Positions 7,318 through 14,964 are shown, counted from the first letter of the stretch. The stretch: DNA of 19,938 nt from CAZRIT01 sp964600225 (GCA_964600225.1 CAZRIT010000032.1:1-19938), one strand, 5' to 3'. The notes: generated by a model not told the origin, from the sequence alone. Translations and numbers: made by a program.

Positions 7318-8481
7318 ATGGAAACGAAAAAGAAGGCTTGGGGATTCATGGGACCGTTCTCTGTGGCGTGCGTGTGGTTTGGCACACATGTGGGGCCCGG
7401 CTTTGCGGGAGGCGCGCAGCTGGTATCCTACTTTACCAAATGGGGCTGGATTGGCGTATTCCTTGGCCCGCTGGTCGTGGCGCTGCTGTCCACATACCTG
7501 ATCTACTATACCATGGAATTCTGCCGCCTGTACAAGACCGATAATTACCACGAGTTCTACAAAAAAGTCTACGGCAAGTACACCATATTCTTTGGCACGG
7601 TCAAAAGCATCCTGCTGGTGCTGGGCTGCTTTGTGGTTGCCGCCATGATCTATGCCACGGGCGGCGCGCTGCTGCAATCGCTGCTGGGCTTCCCCGCGTA
7701 TGTGGGCGGCCTGCTGACGATGGCGGTGATTGTGCTGCTGACGATCTTTGGCGAGGCGCTGGTTCGGAAAAGCTCAACGGTTTTGACGGTTGTCATGATT
7801 GCGATGATACTCTACATCGCAATCCGCGCAATCGGCCCTTCCTGGGGAGGCATGCGCGAGTATGTGGGCAGCCGAACCATGAATGCAAGCTATCCCACGG
7901 CCTGGTGGAACATGATCCTGTACCTGCCCGTGTTCTGTTCCTTTATGGATGCGGGCATTGCCACCTCGCAAAGCACTGTGAAATCGTCGCGCGATTCCAT
8001 CCTCATTGCCATCATGGGCTCCATTCTCATCGGCGGCAGCATCATGCTGCTCAATATCATGTTCTCCGCCAGAATGCCTGAGATTCAGAGCGAGGCGCTG
8101 CCGACGCTGTTTGCGCTGCAACATGTGATGGGCAACAACATCGGCATTACCATCCTCTATACGGTGCTGGCGTTTCTGGCTTTGATCAGCACGGGCGTGG
8201 GCTTCCTCTACGGCGCGGTGGCGCGGTACGAAATTGTGTTGGGCAAGGTGTGGAAGCAGTCCTCGGCCACGCTGCGCCGCGCGGTGATACTGATCGCCAT
8301 CATGATCGGCAGCGTGGTGTTCGGCCAGTTCGGCGTACTGACCATCATCCAGTACGGCTATGTGTACATGGGCAACATCAACCTGCCGGTATTGATGCTG
8401 CCGCTGATGATCCTGTTGCCGATACTGGTCGGGCGCGCCAAGAAAAAGCAGACGCCTGCCGTTGTGGAAACGGATAAATAA
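7318..8481 (+). CDS. YkvI-like multi-pass membrane transporter (LeuT/APC-type fold)
   Basis: The 387-residue protein is almost wholly hydrophobic, with about ten to eleven membrane segments and a short Lys-rich C-terminal tail (RAKKKQ). The first helix contains the unwound glycine-rich segment GPGFAGG (26-32), followed by a continuation resembling the G-GFASG-type motif of YkvI proteins in the APC/LeuT-fold superfamily. FCSFMDAGIATSQSTVKSSRD (positions 207-226) carries a second polar break. Substrates of YkvI proteins are not known to me. AAGAGGGG lies 9 bases before the ATG. The 106-base gap after the dehydrogenase gene has no terminator, and a strong terminator follows at 8517, so this is the last gene of the aldolase operon. 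It most likely imports or exports the acid that the operon handles (inference). The family call is fairly sure; the substrate is unknown. Confidence 0.75.
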   Translation: METKKKAWGFMGPFSVACVWFGTHVGPGFAGGAQLVSYFTKWGWIGVFLGPLVVALLSTYLIYYTMEFCRLYKTDNYHEFYKKVYGKYTIFFGTVKSILLVLGCFVVAAMIYATGGALLQSLLGFPAYVGGLLTMAVIVLLTIFGEALVRKSSTVLTVVMIAMILYIAIRAIGPSWGGMREYVGSRTMNASYPTAWWNMILYLPVFCSFMDAGIATSQSTVKSSRDSILIAIMGSILIGGSIMLLNIMFSARMPEIQSEALPTLFALQHVMGNNIGITILYTVLAFLALISTGVGFLYGAVARYEIVLGKVWKQSSATLRRAVILIAIMIGSVVFGQFGVLTIIQYGYVYMGNINLPVLMLPLMILLPILVGRAKKKQTPAVVETDK

Positions 8482-8516
8482 AACCGTAACGAAAAGCGAA
8501 ACAGGACAGCACAAAC

Positions 8517-8550
8517 AAAGGCCTCCGCAAGCTTGCGGAGGCCTTTTCTT
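8517..8550. terminator. Bidirectional terminator, 30-base perfect palindrome
   Basis: AAAGGCCTCCGCAAG (8517-8531) is followed directly by its exact reverse complement, ending at 8546. The + strand continues TTTTCTTT, and the - strand ends in a similar T-run (CTTTGTTTG). It stands between the converging transporter gene (stop 8481) and SH3-protein gene (stop 8565), and can serve both. Confidence 0.9.
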
Positions 8551-8564
8551 TGATGCGTCATTCG

Positions 8565-9383
8565 TCAATCGGGCACGGGCGTACCCGAAGGCACCGATTC
8601 CTCGGGGGTGATATAGTCGGCAAAGGCATAGCACTTGAGCTTGCTGGAGACGACCTCGATGTAGTAGAAATCGCCCGTTTTGAAGTAGACATACACCGCG
8701 TCGCCGCTTTGGAGCTGGCCGACGGGGCTGTTGCCCTCGGTGGTGGGCATGCTTCTGAGCGCTACGGTTGTGCGCGCGGTGCCCGCAATGGCGCCGCCGG
8801 GGGCAGCGGGCGTGGGCGTGGCGCTTTCACCCGGCAGCAGCCCGTCCTTTTCAATGAACTTGACGGCCATGTAGCCGTATTTGTTCTCCGCAATCACCTG
8901 CACATAGTAGTAATCGCCCTCCTGCGCATAGACCTTCAGGCGGGTGCCCGAGGAATACTTGCCCAGGATATCGTACGTTCCCGCGGGGCCCTTGCGCAGC
9001 ACCACGCCGCCCGAGGTCATCTTGCCGTTGACGGCCGTTTCCAGTTGCGAGGGCGAGGGCGTTTGCACATCGGGAACGGGCGTATCGGGCTGCTTGGGCG
9101 TAGGCGTGGGCGTTTCGGGCGCGTTGGGCGTGGGCGAAGCCGTCGGCGTGCTCGGCGCTACGGGCGCAAGCGACGGCGTGGGCGTAATGCCGCCGTCCGC
9201 GGGCGGGAGCGACGGCGTGGGCGTAATGCTCTCGGAACCGGAACCCATATTGGGGTTCTTGTTATCGTCGCGCATGGACCAAATGATAAAGTAGATGCCA
9301 ATGATCATCACAACGATGATAATGCTGAGCACAATATAGCCCAGCGGAGTAACGCGTACGCATTGCCTGGAACGGCCGGCCAT
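8565..9383 (-). CDS. Membrane-anchored protein with Pro/Thr-rich stalk and two SH3-like domains
   Basis: This 272-residue protein has a short basic N-terminus, one membrane helix at about 15-36 (signal anchor without an evident cleavage site), and a stalk at about 49-112 made of TPTPS-like repeats. Two bacterial SH3-like domains follow, at about 118-178 (VVLRKGPAGTYDILGKYSSG) and 200-260 (VALRSMPTTEGNSPVGQLQSG). The second domain is introduced by another ATPTP linker. Such SH3 domains commonly bind peptidoglycan or cell-wall peptides, so the protein probably reaches from the membrane into the wall. No enzymatic domain is present. An in-frame upstream start at 9425 is rejected: GAGGGG sits 5 bases before the ATG at 9383. 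It has its own promoter at 9470-9497 and ends at the shared terminator. Confidence 0.82.
   Translation of the reverse strand: MAGRSRQCVRVTPLGYIVLSIIIVVMIIGIYFIIWSMRDDNKNPNMGSGSESITPTPSLPPADGGITPTPSLAPVAPSTPTASPTPNAPETPTPTPKQPDTPVPDVQTPSPSQLETAVNGKMTSGGVVLRKGPAGTYDILGKYSSGTRLKVYAQEGDYYYVQVIAENKYGYMAVKFIEKDGLLPGESATPTPAAPGGAIAGTARTTVALRSMPTTEGNSPVGQLQSGDAVYVYFKTGDFYYIEVVSSKLKCYAFADYITPEESVPSGTPVPD
9169..9229. repeat. Exact 22-base direct repeat in the stalk-coding region
   Basis: The same 22 bases occur at 9169-9190 and 9208-9229, a 39-base period. On the - strand each copy encodes the stalk peptide ITPTPSL. Shorter GTGGGCGT-rich repeats flank them (about 9100-9150). Such exact repeats can change copy number by slippage and so vary stalk length. 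Confidence 0.85.
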
Positions 9384-9469
9384 GGAATCCCCTCGCTTCC
9401 ATAAATTTCGACAAATCAAATCCAACCGCTCGGCGGCCGATTTGGTATGTCGGATACGAACTATGATAC

Positions 9470-9497
9470 ACTATATAGTATTATAGCACGATTTCAA
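9470..9497 (-). promoter_or_regulatory. Promoter of the SH3-domain protein gene
   Basis: On the - strand TTGAAA (9497-9492) and TATAGT (9475-9470) are separated by 16 bases, in an AT-rich island within GC-rich surroundings. The -10 lies inside the palindrome ACTATATAGT. The leader to the ATG at 9383 would be about 80 bases. An alternative TATAAT is present at 9487-9482 but lacks a good -35. Confidence 0.6.
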
Positions 9498-9523
9498 GGG
9501 TACGGGGTGAATTTTACGAAACA

Positions 9524-9553
9524 ATTACATCGGGGATGTGAAACGGGTGTAAT
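9524..9553. promoter_or_regulatory. ATTACA / TGTAAT half-site pair upstream of the SH3-gene promoter
   Basis: ATTACA (9524-9529) and TGTAAT (9548-9553) are inverted copies 18 bases apart, upstream of the -35 box of the SH3-protein gene and just after the stop of the GGDEF/EAL gene. The same half-sites form a tight palindrome at 11553-11565. A shared regulator is a guess; chance occurrence is quite possible. Confidence 0.3.
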
Positions 9554-9560
9554 CTGACGG

Positions 9561-11480
9561 TTATTGTCGGTTTAGATAGCGGATGAAGGCGCCGCCGTCC
9601 ATGGGGTGCGCAAAATAGAAGCCCTGTATGCGCGCGATATCGAGCGTGCGGACCAGCTCGTACTGCTCGCGCGTTTCCACGCCCTCGGCCAGTACGGTGC
9701 GGCCCAGCGCGCGCAGGCCCTTGACCACGGTTTTAAGCATGAGATAGGCGGCGGGGTCCTCGTAGATGGGCGCAACCAGGCTTTTGTCCAGCTTGACCAG
9801 ATCCAGCGGCAGATCCACCACGCTGACAAGGTTGGAATAGCCCGTGCCGAAATCGTCCAGGCAGACGCCCACGCCGTGCGCTTGCAGCAGGTCGAGCGCG
9901 GCGCGCGTTTTGCCGCGGTCCTCAATGATGACGCTCTCGGTAAGCTCCAGCTTGATGCGCGCGCTGGGCACCTGATAGCGCGCCAGGGTATCCAACAGCC
10001 GCGGGACAATTTCGTCCTGCCCGTACTGCGAGGCGGACATGTTGACGGAGATCCACTCGGGCCCGTTGTGCGGGTGTTCGGCCAAAAATGCGCAGACCTT
10101 CTCCAGCACCATCCAGCTAATCAGCCCGATGACGCCGCTTTCCTCCGCCAGCGGGATGAATTCCGCGGGCGAAACGGAGGCGCCCGTTTCGTCGGCGAGC
10201 CTGAGCAGCGCCTCCGCGCCGACGACGCGGCCCGATTGCGTATCCACAACGGGCTGGAAATGCAAAAAGAAGCGGTCGTTGGCCAGCGCGGGCTCCAACA
10301 GGGAAATCACATAGTTGCGCCGCCCAAGCTCGTGCCGCATCTGCTGATCGAAGTGGATGAAGGCGCCGTTGTCCGCGCTTTTGGCGATGCGGATGGCGTA
10401 CTCCAGCGAATCGATCAGCTCGTTGGTGTCGCGCGCGTGCTCGGGGTAGTGGATATCGGCAAACACCGCGTGCAGCGTGACGCTGTGGTGATCGTATTCC
10501 CACGGGGCGGCGAACCGCTCGCGCACGGACGCCAAAAGCGTTTCATAGCCGATATCGGCGTTGTCGGGCAGTATCACCACAAACGAAACGCCCGCATAGC
10601 GGCAGGGTATGGCGCTGTGCGAAAGGGATTGCAAATAGGCGCCGACAACGCGCAGCAGCCGATCGCCGATGCGCTGGCCGAAACGGTTGTTGACGCTCTT
10701 GTAATTGCGCAGCGCAATGGCCAGCACATGGAACGTGCGGCGGCGCTCGCTCAGGCGTTCCAGACTGCGATAGAACGTTTCGCGGTTCACCAGCTCCGTT
10801 AAATGGTCGGTATTGGCGCGCTGCTGCTGGCTGTAAATGAACAGAATCAGCAGCGAAAAGGCCGCCGCCGAGCCGGAGAGCATGATGTTGGGCAGGGATA
10901 GCTGGAAGATGGCCAGCACAATCGATATGATGGGCAGCGTGAGCAGGATGCGCCGAAACGCCGCGTTGACGCGCTTGCGCTCAAGCGCGTAGCAAACCAT
11001 CACAAGCACCACATTGACGCCCAGCGCCATGGGCACCACGGCGTTGAGCGGCCCGCGCACATAGTTGAGCGAGGCATCGAACGAAAACAGCCAGCCCGTG
11101 GAAAGGTTGACGATATACAGCGGCAGATGCAGCGCATAGATGACAAACATCACGCGGGCAGCGACGGCAAACGATTTGGTGCGGTGGCGATCCTCATAGA
11201 GTATGGCAAGGCACGCAAAGGAGATGCAAAAGACCATGGTTACCGTCATCCAAAAATATGTGGTATTGAGGGCGATGTTGAGCGGCAGCGGCACCACGTC
11301 GGCATGCTCGATGGCGTAGATGCTTATGATGTTGCAGGCAATGGCAAACAGCGATACAAACAGCGCCAGACGGAAGGAAACGCGCGTCAAAGTTGTTACC
11401 GTGCGATCATAATAGGAATAGCCGAGTATGATCAGAAGCAGAAACATGGAGAAATATTCGGCAGCGACAATCCAACTCAT
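9561..11480 (-). CDS. Seven-TM protein with degenerate GGDEF and intact EAL domain (predicted c-di-GMP phosphodiesterase)
   Basis: The 639-residue protein has about seven membrane helices in residues 1-217, an unidentified membrane sensor module. A GGDEF-like domain follows at about 222-385 (recognisable DHLTELVNRETF) and an EAL domain at about 390-639. The GGDEF signature is replaced by AGVSF (296-300), so diguanylate cyclase activity is not expected. The EAL domain keeps its key residues: Glu423 of EAL, Asn480, Glu512 (ELTES), Asp542/Asp543 (DDFGTGYSN), Lys564, Glu599 (AEGVET) and Gln619. It should therefore hydrolyse cyclic di-GMP at the inner membrane face, possibly with the dead GGDEF acting as a GTP-sensing regulatory domain (known for some relatives). 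A GTG at 11486 is too close to the AGGAG at 11489-11493. The ATG at 11480, 8 bases away, is taken as the start. It has its own promoter. Confidence 0.92.
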   Translation of the reverse strand: MSWIVAAEYFSMFLLLIILGYSYYDRTVTTLTRVSFRLALFVSLFAIACNIISIYAIEHADVVPLPLNIALNTTYFWMTVTMVFCISFACLAILYEDRHRTKSFAVAARVMFVIYALHLPLYIVNLSTGWLFSFDASLNYVRGPLNAVVPMALGVNVVLVMVCYALERKRVNAAFRRILLTLPIISIVLAIFQLSLPNIMLSGSAAAFSLLILFIYSQQQRANTDHLTELVNRETFYRSLERLSERRRTFHVLAIALRNYKSVNNRFGQRIGDRLLRVVGAYLQSLSHSAIPCRYAGVSFVVILPDNADIGYETLLASVRERFAAPWEYDHHSVTLHAVFADIHYPEHARDTNELIDSLEYAIRIAKSADNGAFIHFDQQMRHELGRRNYVISLLEPALANDRFFLHFQPVVDTQSGRVVGAEALLRLADETGASVSPAEFIPLAEESGVIGLISWMVLEKVCAFLAEHPHNGPEWISVNMSASQYGQDEIVPRLLDTLARYQVPSARIKLELTESVIIEDRGKTRAALDLLQAHGVGVCLDDFGTGYSNLVSVVDLPLDLVKLDKSLVAPIYEDPAAYLMLKTVVKGLRALGRTVLAEGVETREQYELVRTLDIARIQGFYFAHPMDGGAFIRYLNRQ

Positions 11481-11516
11481 CGGCACATCTCCTGTGACAA
11501 ATTAGTTATATGAATA

Positions 11517-11544
11517 ATTATACACTAAAAAAGGCATGTTGCAA
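11517..11544 (-). promoter_or_regulatory. Promoter of the GGDEF/EAL gene
   Basis: On the - strand TTGCAA (11544-11539) and a perfect TATAAT (11522-11517) are 16 bases apart. The leader to the ATG at 11480 would be about 30 bases and contains the AGGAG ribosome binding site. Confidence 0.72.
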
Positions 11545-11552
11545 GCACAAAA

Positions 11553-11565
11553 ATTACACTGTAAT
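11553..11565. promoter_or_regulatory. Candidate operator palindrome ATTACA-C-TGTAAT
   Basis: A perfect 6-base inverted repeat around one central base lies 8 bases upstream of the -35 box of the GGDEF/EAL promoter, where an activator or repressor could bind. The protein that might use it is unknown. Confidence 0.45.
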
Positions 11566-11640
11566 CGTTTGCAGAGGGGCAGATTGACCGACAAACACAG
11601 GATTGTGTAAAAACATGGAAAAATGTGGAAATAATATATT

Positions 11641-11670
11641 CGTGCAGCCTTACGCTCGCAAGGCTGCACG
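11641..11670. terminator. Strong hairpin downstream of pckA (possible terminator)
   Basis: CGTGCAGCCTT (11641-11651) pairs perfectly with AAGGCTGCACG (11660-11670) around an 8-base loop. Read on the - strand, 117 bases after the pckA stop, it is followed by AATATATTATTT, AT-rich but not a proper T-run. A second hairpin (CGCTTGG / CCAAGCG) lies between it and pckA at 11707-11728. The 306-base gap 11481-11786 holds these hairpins plus the promoter and palindrome of the GGDEF/EAL gene; I see no gene in it. Confidence 0.45.
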
Positions 11671-11786
11671 AAACAAAGCAGAATGATTGGGGAATCGCCG
11701 CGCACACGCTTGGTTACATGGCCAAGCGGCGGCGTCCTGTCGGGCGCGCTGTAAAAACCGCGGTGTGCTTAAGCTGCACGGTGTGC

Positions 11787-13367
11787 TTACGCGCGCGGGC
11801 CCGCCTCGACGATGTGGCGCGGCATGTTGTCGTACTTTTTGAAGTTCTCGGCAAAGCGCTTGGCCAGATCCTTGGCGACGCGCTCGTATTCCTGCTCGCC
11901 CGCGCCGTTAGCCCAGAGCTTGCGGGGGGAGAGGATTTCGTCGGGCACGTTGGGGCAGGCCGTGGGCACCAGCACGTTAAAGATGGGATCGAGCACGAAT
12001 TCGCCCTTGGCCAGCGTGCCGTCGAGCGCGGCGGAGAGCATGGCGCGCGTGTACGCAAGCTTCATGCGCTTGCCCTCGCCCGCGCGGTGGCCGCACCAGC
12101 CCGTGTTGACCAGGTATACGTCCGCGCCGTAGCGGTCGATGCGGTCTCCCAGCATTTCGGCATAGACCGAGGGGTGCATGGGCATAAACGGCGCTCCAAA
12201 CAGCGTGGAGAAGGTGGTGACGGGCTCGGTCACGCCGCGTTCGGTGCCCGCAAGCTTGCTGGTGTAGCCCGACACAAAGTGATACATGGCGGCGTTTTTA
12301 TCCAGCTTGCTGATGGGCGGGAGCACGCCAAAGGCGTCCGCGGCAAGAAATACGATGGTTTTGGGCCGTCCGCCGACGCCGGGGATGACGCAGTTGGGGA
12401 TGTATTCCACGGGGTAGGCGGCGCGGGTGTTTTCGGTGACGGAGCCGTCGAAATAATCGGGCTTGCGGGTTTCGGGGTCGATGACGACGTTCTCCACCAG
12501 CGTGCCGAAGCGGATGGCGTTGTAGATTTGCGGCTCGTCCTTTTCGGACAGGTTGATGCACTTGGCGTAGCAGCCGCCTTCAAAGTTGAAGATGCCGTTT
12601 TCGTACCAGCCGTGCTCGTCGTCGCCGACAAGCTTGCGGTTGGGATCGGCCGAAAGCGTCGTTTTGCCCGTGCCAGACAGGCCGAAGAACAGCGCGGAGT
12701 CGCCGTCGGCGCCGATGTTGGCCGAGCAGTGCATGGGCAGCACATCGCGCTTGGGCAGCAGGTAGTTCATCACCGTGAATACGCTCTTTTTGATTTCGCC
12801 CGCGTATTGCGAGCCCGCCACCAGCACGCGGCGGTTTTCAAAATCCAGTATGATGGCGGCCTCGGAGTTGACGCCGTCCAGCGCGGGCGTGCACAGAAAG
12901 CCGGGGGCGGCAATGACCGTGAACCCGGGTGCAAAATCGTTCAACTGTTCCGCCGTGGGGCGCACAAACAACTGCGTGGCAAACAGCGCCGAGCAGGCGT
13001 TTTCGCAGATGACGCGGATGGGCAGCGCATAATCGGGGTTGGCGCCCGCAAAGCCATCGAACACGAAGGCGTCGCGGCCCTGCAGGTAGGCGGTCATGCG
13101 GCGGAATATGGCGTCGGCCTTTTCGCGCTTGATGGGCACGTTGGTGGCGTTCCAGTTGATCGTATCGTGCACATCGGGCGAATCGACGATGAAGCGGTCG
13201 TTGGGCGAGCGGCCCGTATACTTGCCCGTGCGCACAACGAGCGCGCCCGTATCGGACAGTACGCCTTCCCCGCGCTGAAGCGCAAACTCGGTCAGCCGAG
13301 CGGGGGAGCTGTTGCGGTAGATGGCCTTGGGGGCGGTGATGCCGAGGGATTCCAGGTATGCTTTCAT
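11787..13367 (-). CDS. pckA: Phosphoenolpyruvate carboxykinase (ATP)
   Basis: PckA interconverts oxaloacetate plus ATP with phosphoenolpyruvate plus CO2 and ADP. It runs in gluconeogenesis or, in many anaerobes, in the CO2-fixing direction that yields ATP. The 526-residue length fits. Visible motifs are GRSPNDRF (52-59), GSQYAGEIKKS (185-195), PMHCSAN (211-217), the P-loop GLSGTGKT (229-236), metal-binding DDEHGW (249-254) and ENTRAAYP (312-319). The loop GWCGHRAGEGKRM (423-435) departs from the more usual glycine-rich form in this family. The frame stays open upstream to 13469, but that extension has no family similarity. AAAGGAG lies 12 bases before the ATG at 13367, a long but usable spacing. 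It has its own promoter and is separate from the mnmG-rsmG-DUF6056 operon upstream on the same strand. A direct repeat CGGTGTGCTTA (11761-11771 and 11779-11789) covers its stop codon. Confidence 0.95.
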   Translation of the reverse strand: MKAYLESLGITAPKAIYRNSSPARLTEFALQRGEGVLSDTGALVVRTGKYTGRSPNDRFIVDSPDVHDTINWNATNVPIKREKADAIFRRMTAYLQGRDAFVFDGFAGANPDYALPIRVICENACSALFATQLFVRPTAEQLNDFAPGFTVIAAPGFLCTPALDGVNSEAAIILDFENRRVLVAGSQYAGEIKKSVFTVMNYLLPKRDVLPMHCSANIGADGDSALFFGLSGTGKTTLSADPNRKLVGDDEHGWYENGIFNFEGGCYAKCINLSEKDEPQIYNAIRFGTLVENVVIDPETRKPDYFDGSVTENTRAAYPVEYIPNCVIPGVGGRPKTIVFLAADAFGVLPPISKLDKNAAMYHFVSGYTSKLAGTERGVTEPVTTFSTLFGAPFMPMHPSVYAEMLGDRIDRYGADVYLVNTGWCGHRAGEGKRMKLAYTRAMLSAALDGTLAKGEFVLDPIFNVLVPTACPNVPDEILSPRKLWANGAGEQEYERVAKDLAKRFAENFKKYDNMPRHIVEAGPRA

Positions 13368-13421
13368 GATGGTGGGATGCTCCTTTCCGTGACAAAGGCC
13401 TTTCTGTGGCCGAACAGTTGC

Positions 13422-13450
13422 AGTATACCGCAGTTCCCGCCGTGAAACAA
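13422..13450 (-). promoter_or_regulatory. Promoter of pckA
   Basis: On the - strand TTGTTT (13450-13445) and TATACT (13427-13422) are separated by 17 bases. Transcription would start near 13415, about 48 bases before the ATG. The leader contains a short GGCC / GGCC inverted repeat and the AAAGGAG site. No clear catabolite-control (cre) palindrome is evident. Confidence 0.6.
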
Positions 13451-13491
13451 GGCTTTGACGGAAACGCAAACAGGCAAAATTCTATCATATA

Positions 13492-13507
13492 ATCGGAAAA
13501 TTCCGAT
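13492..13507. other. Small hairpin after the DUF6056 gene
   Basis: ATCGGAA (13492-13498) and TTCCGAT (13501-13507) are perfect inverted repeats separated by two bases, 33 bases past the DUF6056 stop on the - strand. They are followed by an AT-rich stretch (TATATGATAGAATTTT). This may act as a weak terminator for the mnmG operon, but the T-run is poor and the tight loop is unfavourable. Confidence 0.35.
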
Positions 13508-13539
13508 ATTGTGCGGAAGCGTGCGGGCGCGGATAGCGC

Positions 13540-14952
13540 CTACGGCAGCAGATCCGACTGCACCAGATTGTCGGGCAGCGGGACGCCGTTTCGCTCGGCC
13601 AGCTTGGCGGCGTGGTAGGTTTGGGCAATGCCCGTTTTCAGTTCCCGCACCGCCGCGTAGGCCGTGACGGCGCGCGGCCCGTGCAGCAGCATGCCAAGCG
13701 CCAGCGCCGCCATGATGGCGCTGGCGGCAATGAGGCCGTGGCGGTTGAGGAACGCGCACACGCGGCAGGGCTTTGCGGGCGCTGCATGGCGTCGCTTTTC
13801 GGCATGCCGCACCGCGGCGCCCGCGATGTACGCCGTGCAAAAGCCGAGTATGGGATAGAGCGCAAAATAGTAGATGTTTTGCGCACGCGCGGGGCCCATA
13901 TCGCCCATGGTGTACAGCATGGGCGCGAACATGGAGGCGTATACGCCAAAACCCAGGATGGCGGCAAGCCATGGCATGCGGAACCGATGCGGACTGCCTT
14001 TCACAAAGGCGACGGCAAACACGGCGGTAAGCAGCACAAACAGCAACAGGCACCCGTCGATCAGCTTTGGCAGCGTTACAACGGCGGTGACGACGGAAGC
14101 AAACACCGTGCCGACGATGCTGCGGCTGTCCGTCGCCGCGCCTATAAACTGCATGCGCGCGGCGTTGCCGGGGGAGAGCACATTGGCTGCCGCGCCGACC
14201 AGAAAGACGGCAAGCGTCGCGCCGCCAAGCCAAGCGCCGCGGCGGTCCTTGCGGGCGATGCGCCATACGACACAGAACGACAGCAGCAAAAATGCAGGCG
14301 GCAGCACGGGGTAGCAGCCGCCGCCGAGCATGACGGCCATGAGGATGCACGCCGCCGCCTTCAGCGCAAACGGAAGCGGCTTTTTGGTATGCGGCAGGTT
14401 CAGCAGCGCCGTGCCCAACAGCAGCAGCAAGCAGTAGGAAAACGTATACAGGATGGCGCACGAAAACCAGAAATAGCCCTCAAACGCCGAGGGCAAAAGC
14501 TGCGTCATGCCGATGAGAGCAAAGCAGTTTAGGATGCAGCGCGTTTTGCGATCCGCCGCGGGAAACGGCCTGAGCGCCGCGCGCGTAAACAGCACAACGC
14601 ATACGCCCGTTAAGAGCAGCATGACAACGGGCATCAGCCACGGGGCGCTGTCGATAAACAGCGGGGAAAGCGTGTTGACCAGCAGCGCAGAGGTGTAGGT
14701 GCCCTGCCAGGAGCGGTAGAACGAAACGGTGGTGGACAGCACGAACCGCGCCGTTTCGGACAGCGAGTGCGTCTCGTTCCATTTGGCTGCGGTCAGGCCG
14801 CTTGAGAGCACATCGTCGCTGTGCAGGGTGTTGTAGGGCGCGATGGCGACGGTGGCCGCAAGGCAGAGCAGCAACGCCAAAACAGACAGGATGCACAGGG
14901 CGGTTTTGCAATCGATGCGGCAAAAGAGGGGCGTTTTCTTGGATGCTTCCAT
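13540..14952 (-). CDS. DUF6056-like multi-pass membrane protein
   Basis: The 470-residue protein has about ten to twelve membrane helices. The N-terminal helix (about 17-38) is followed by an extracellular-type loop with HSDDVLSSG (45-52). EGYFWFSCAILYTFSY (158-173) and NVLSPGN (257-263) are features I associate with DUF6056, a family that resembles membrane glycosyltransferases of the GT-C type. An acidic pair in the first loop is the usual GT-C catalytic position. Whether it transfers sugars is not established. CGGAGA lies just before the ATG, and only 12 bases separate it from the rsmG stop, so it is the last gene of the mnmG-rsmG operon. That context does not explain its job. The C-terminal tail (about 425-470) is soluble. 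Confidence 0.72.
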   Translation of the reverse strand: MEASKKTPLFCRIDCKTALCILSVLALLLCLAATVAIAPYNTLHSDDVLSSGLTAAKWNETHSLSETARFVLSTTVSFYRSWQGTYTSALLVNTLSPLFIDSAPWLMPVVMLLLTGVCVVLFTRAALRPFPAADRKTRCILNCFALIGMTQLLPSAFEGYFWFSCAILYTFSYCLLLLLGTALLNLPHTKKPLPFALKAAACILMAVMLGGGCYPVLPPAFLLLSFCVVWRIARKDRRGAWLGGATLAVFLVGAAANVLSPGNAARMQFIGAATDSRSIVGTVFASVVTAVVTLPKLIDGCLLLFVLLTAVFAVAFVKGSPHRFRMPWLAAILGFGVYASMFAPMLYTMGDMGPARAQNIYYFALYPILGFCTAYIAGAAVRHAEKRRHAAPAKPCRVCAFLNRHGLIAASAIMAALALGMLLHGPRAVTAYAAVRELKTGIAQTYHAAKLAERNGVPLPDNLVQSDLLP

Positions 14953-14964
14953 ACGGTTCTCCGA

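Noticed and set aside
11625..13445. 606-residue open frame on the + strand across pckA
   Set aside because: It is antisense to a fully conserved PEP carboxykinase, has an Arg/Gly/Val/His-rich composition with no domain, and is a product of GC-rich third positions.
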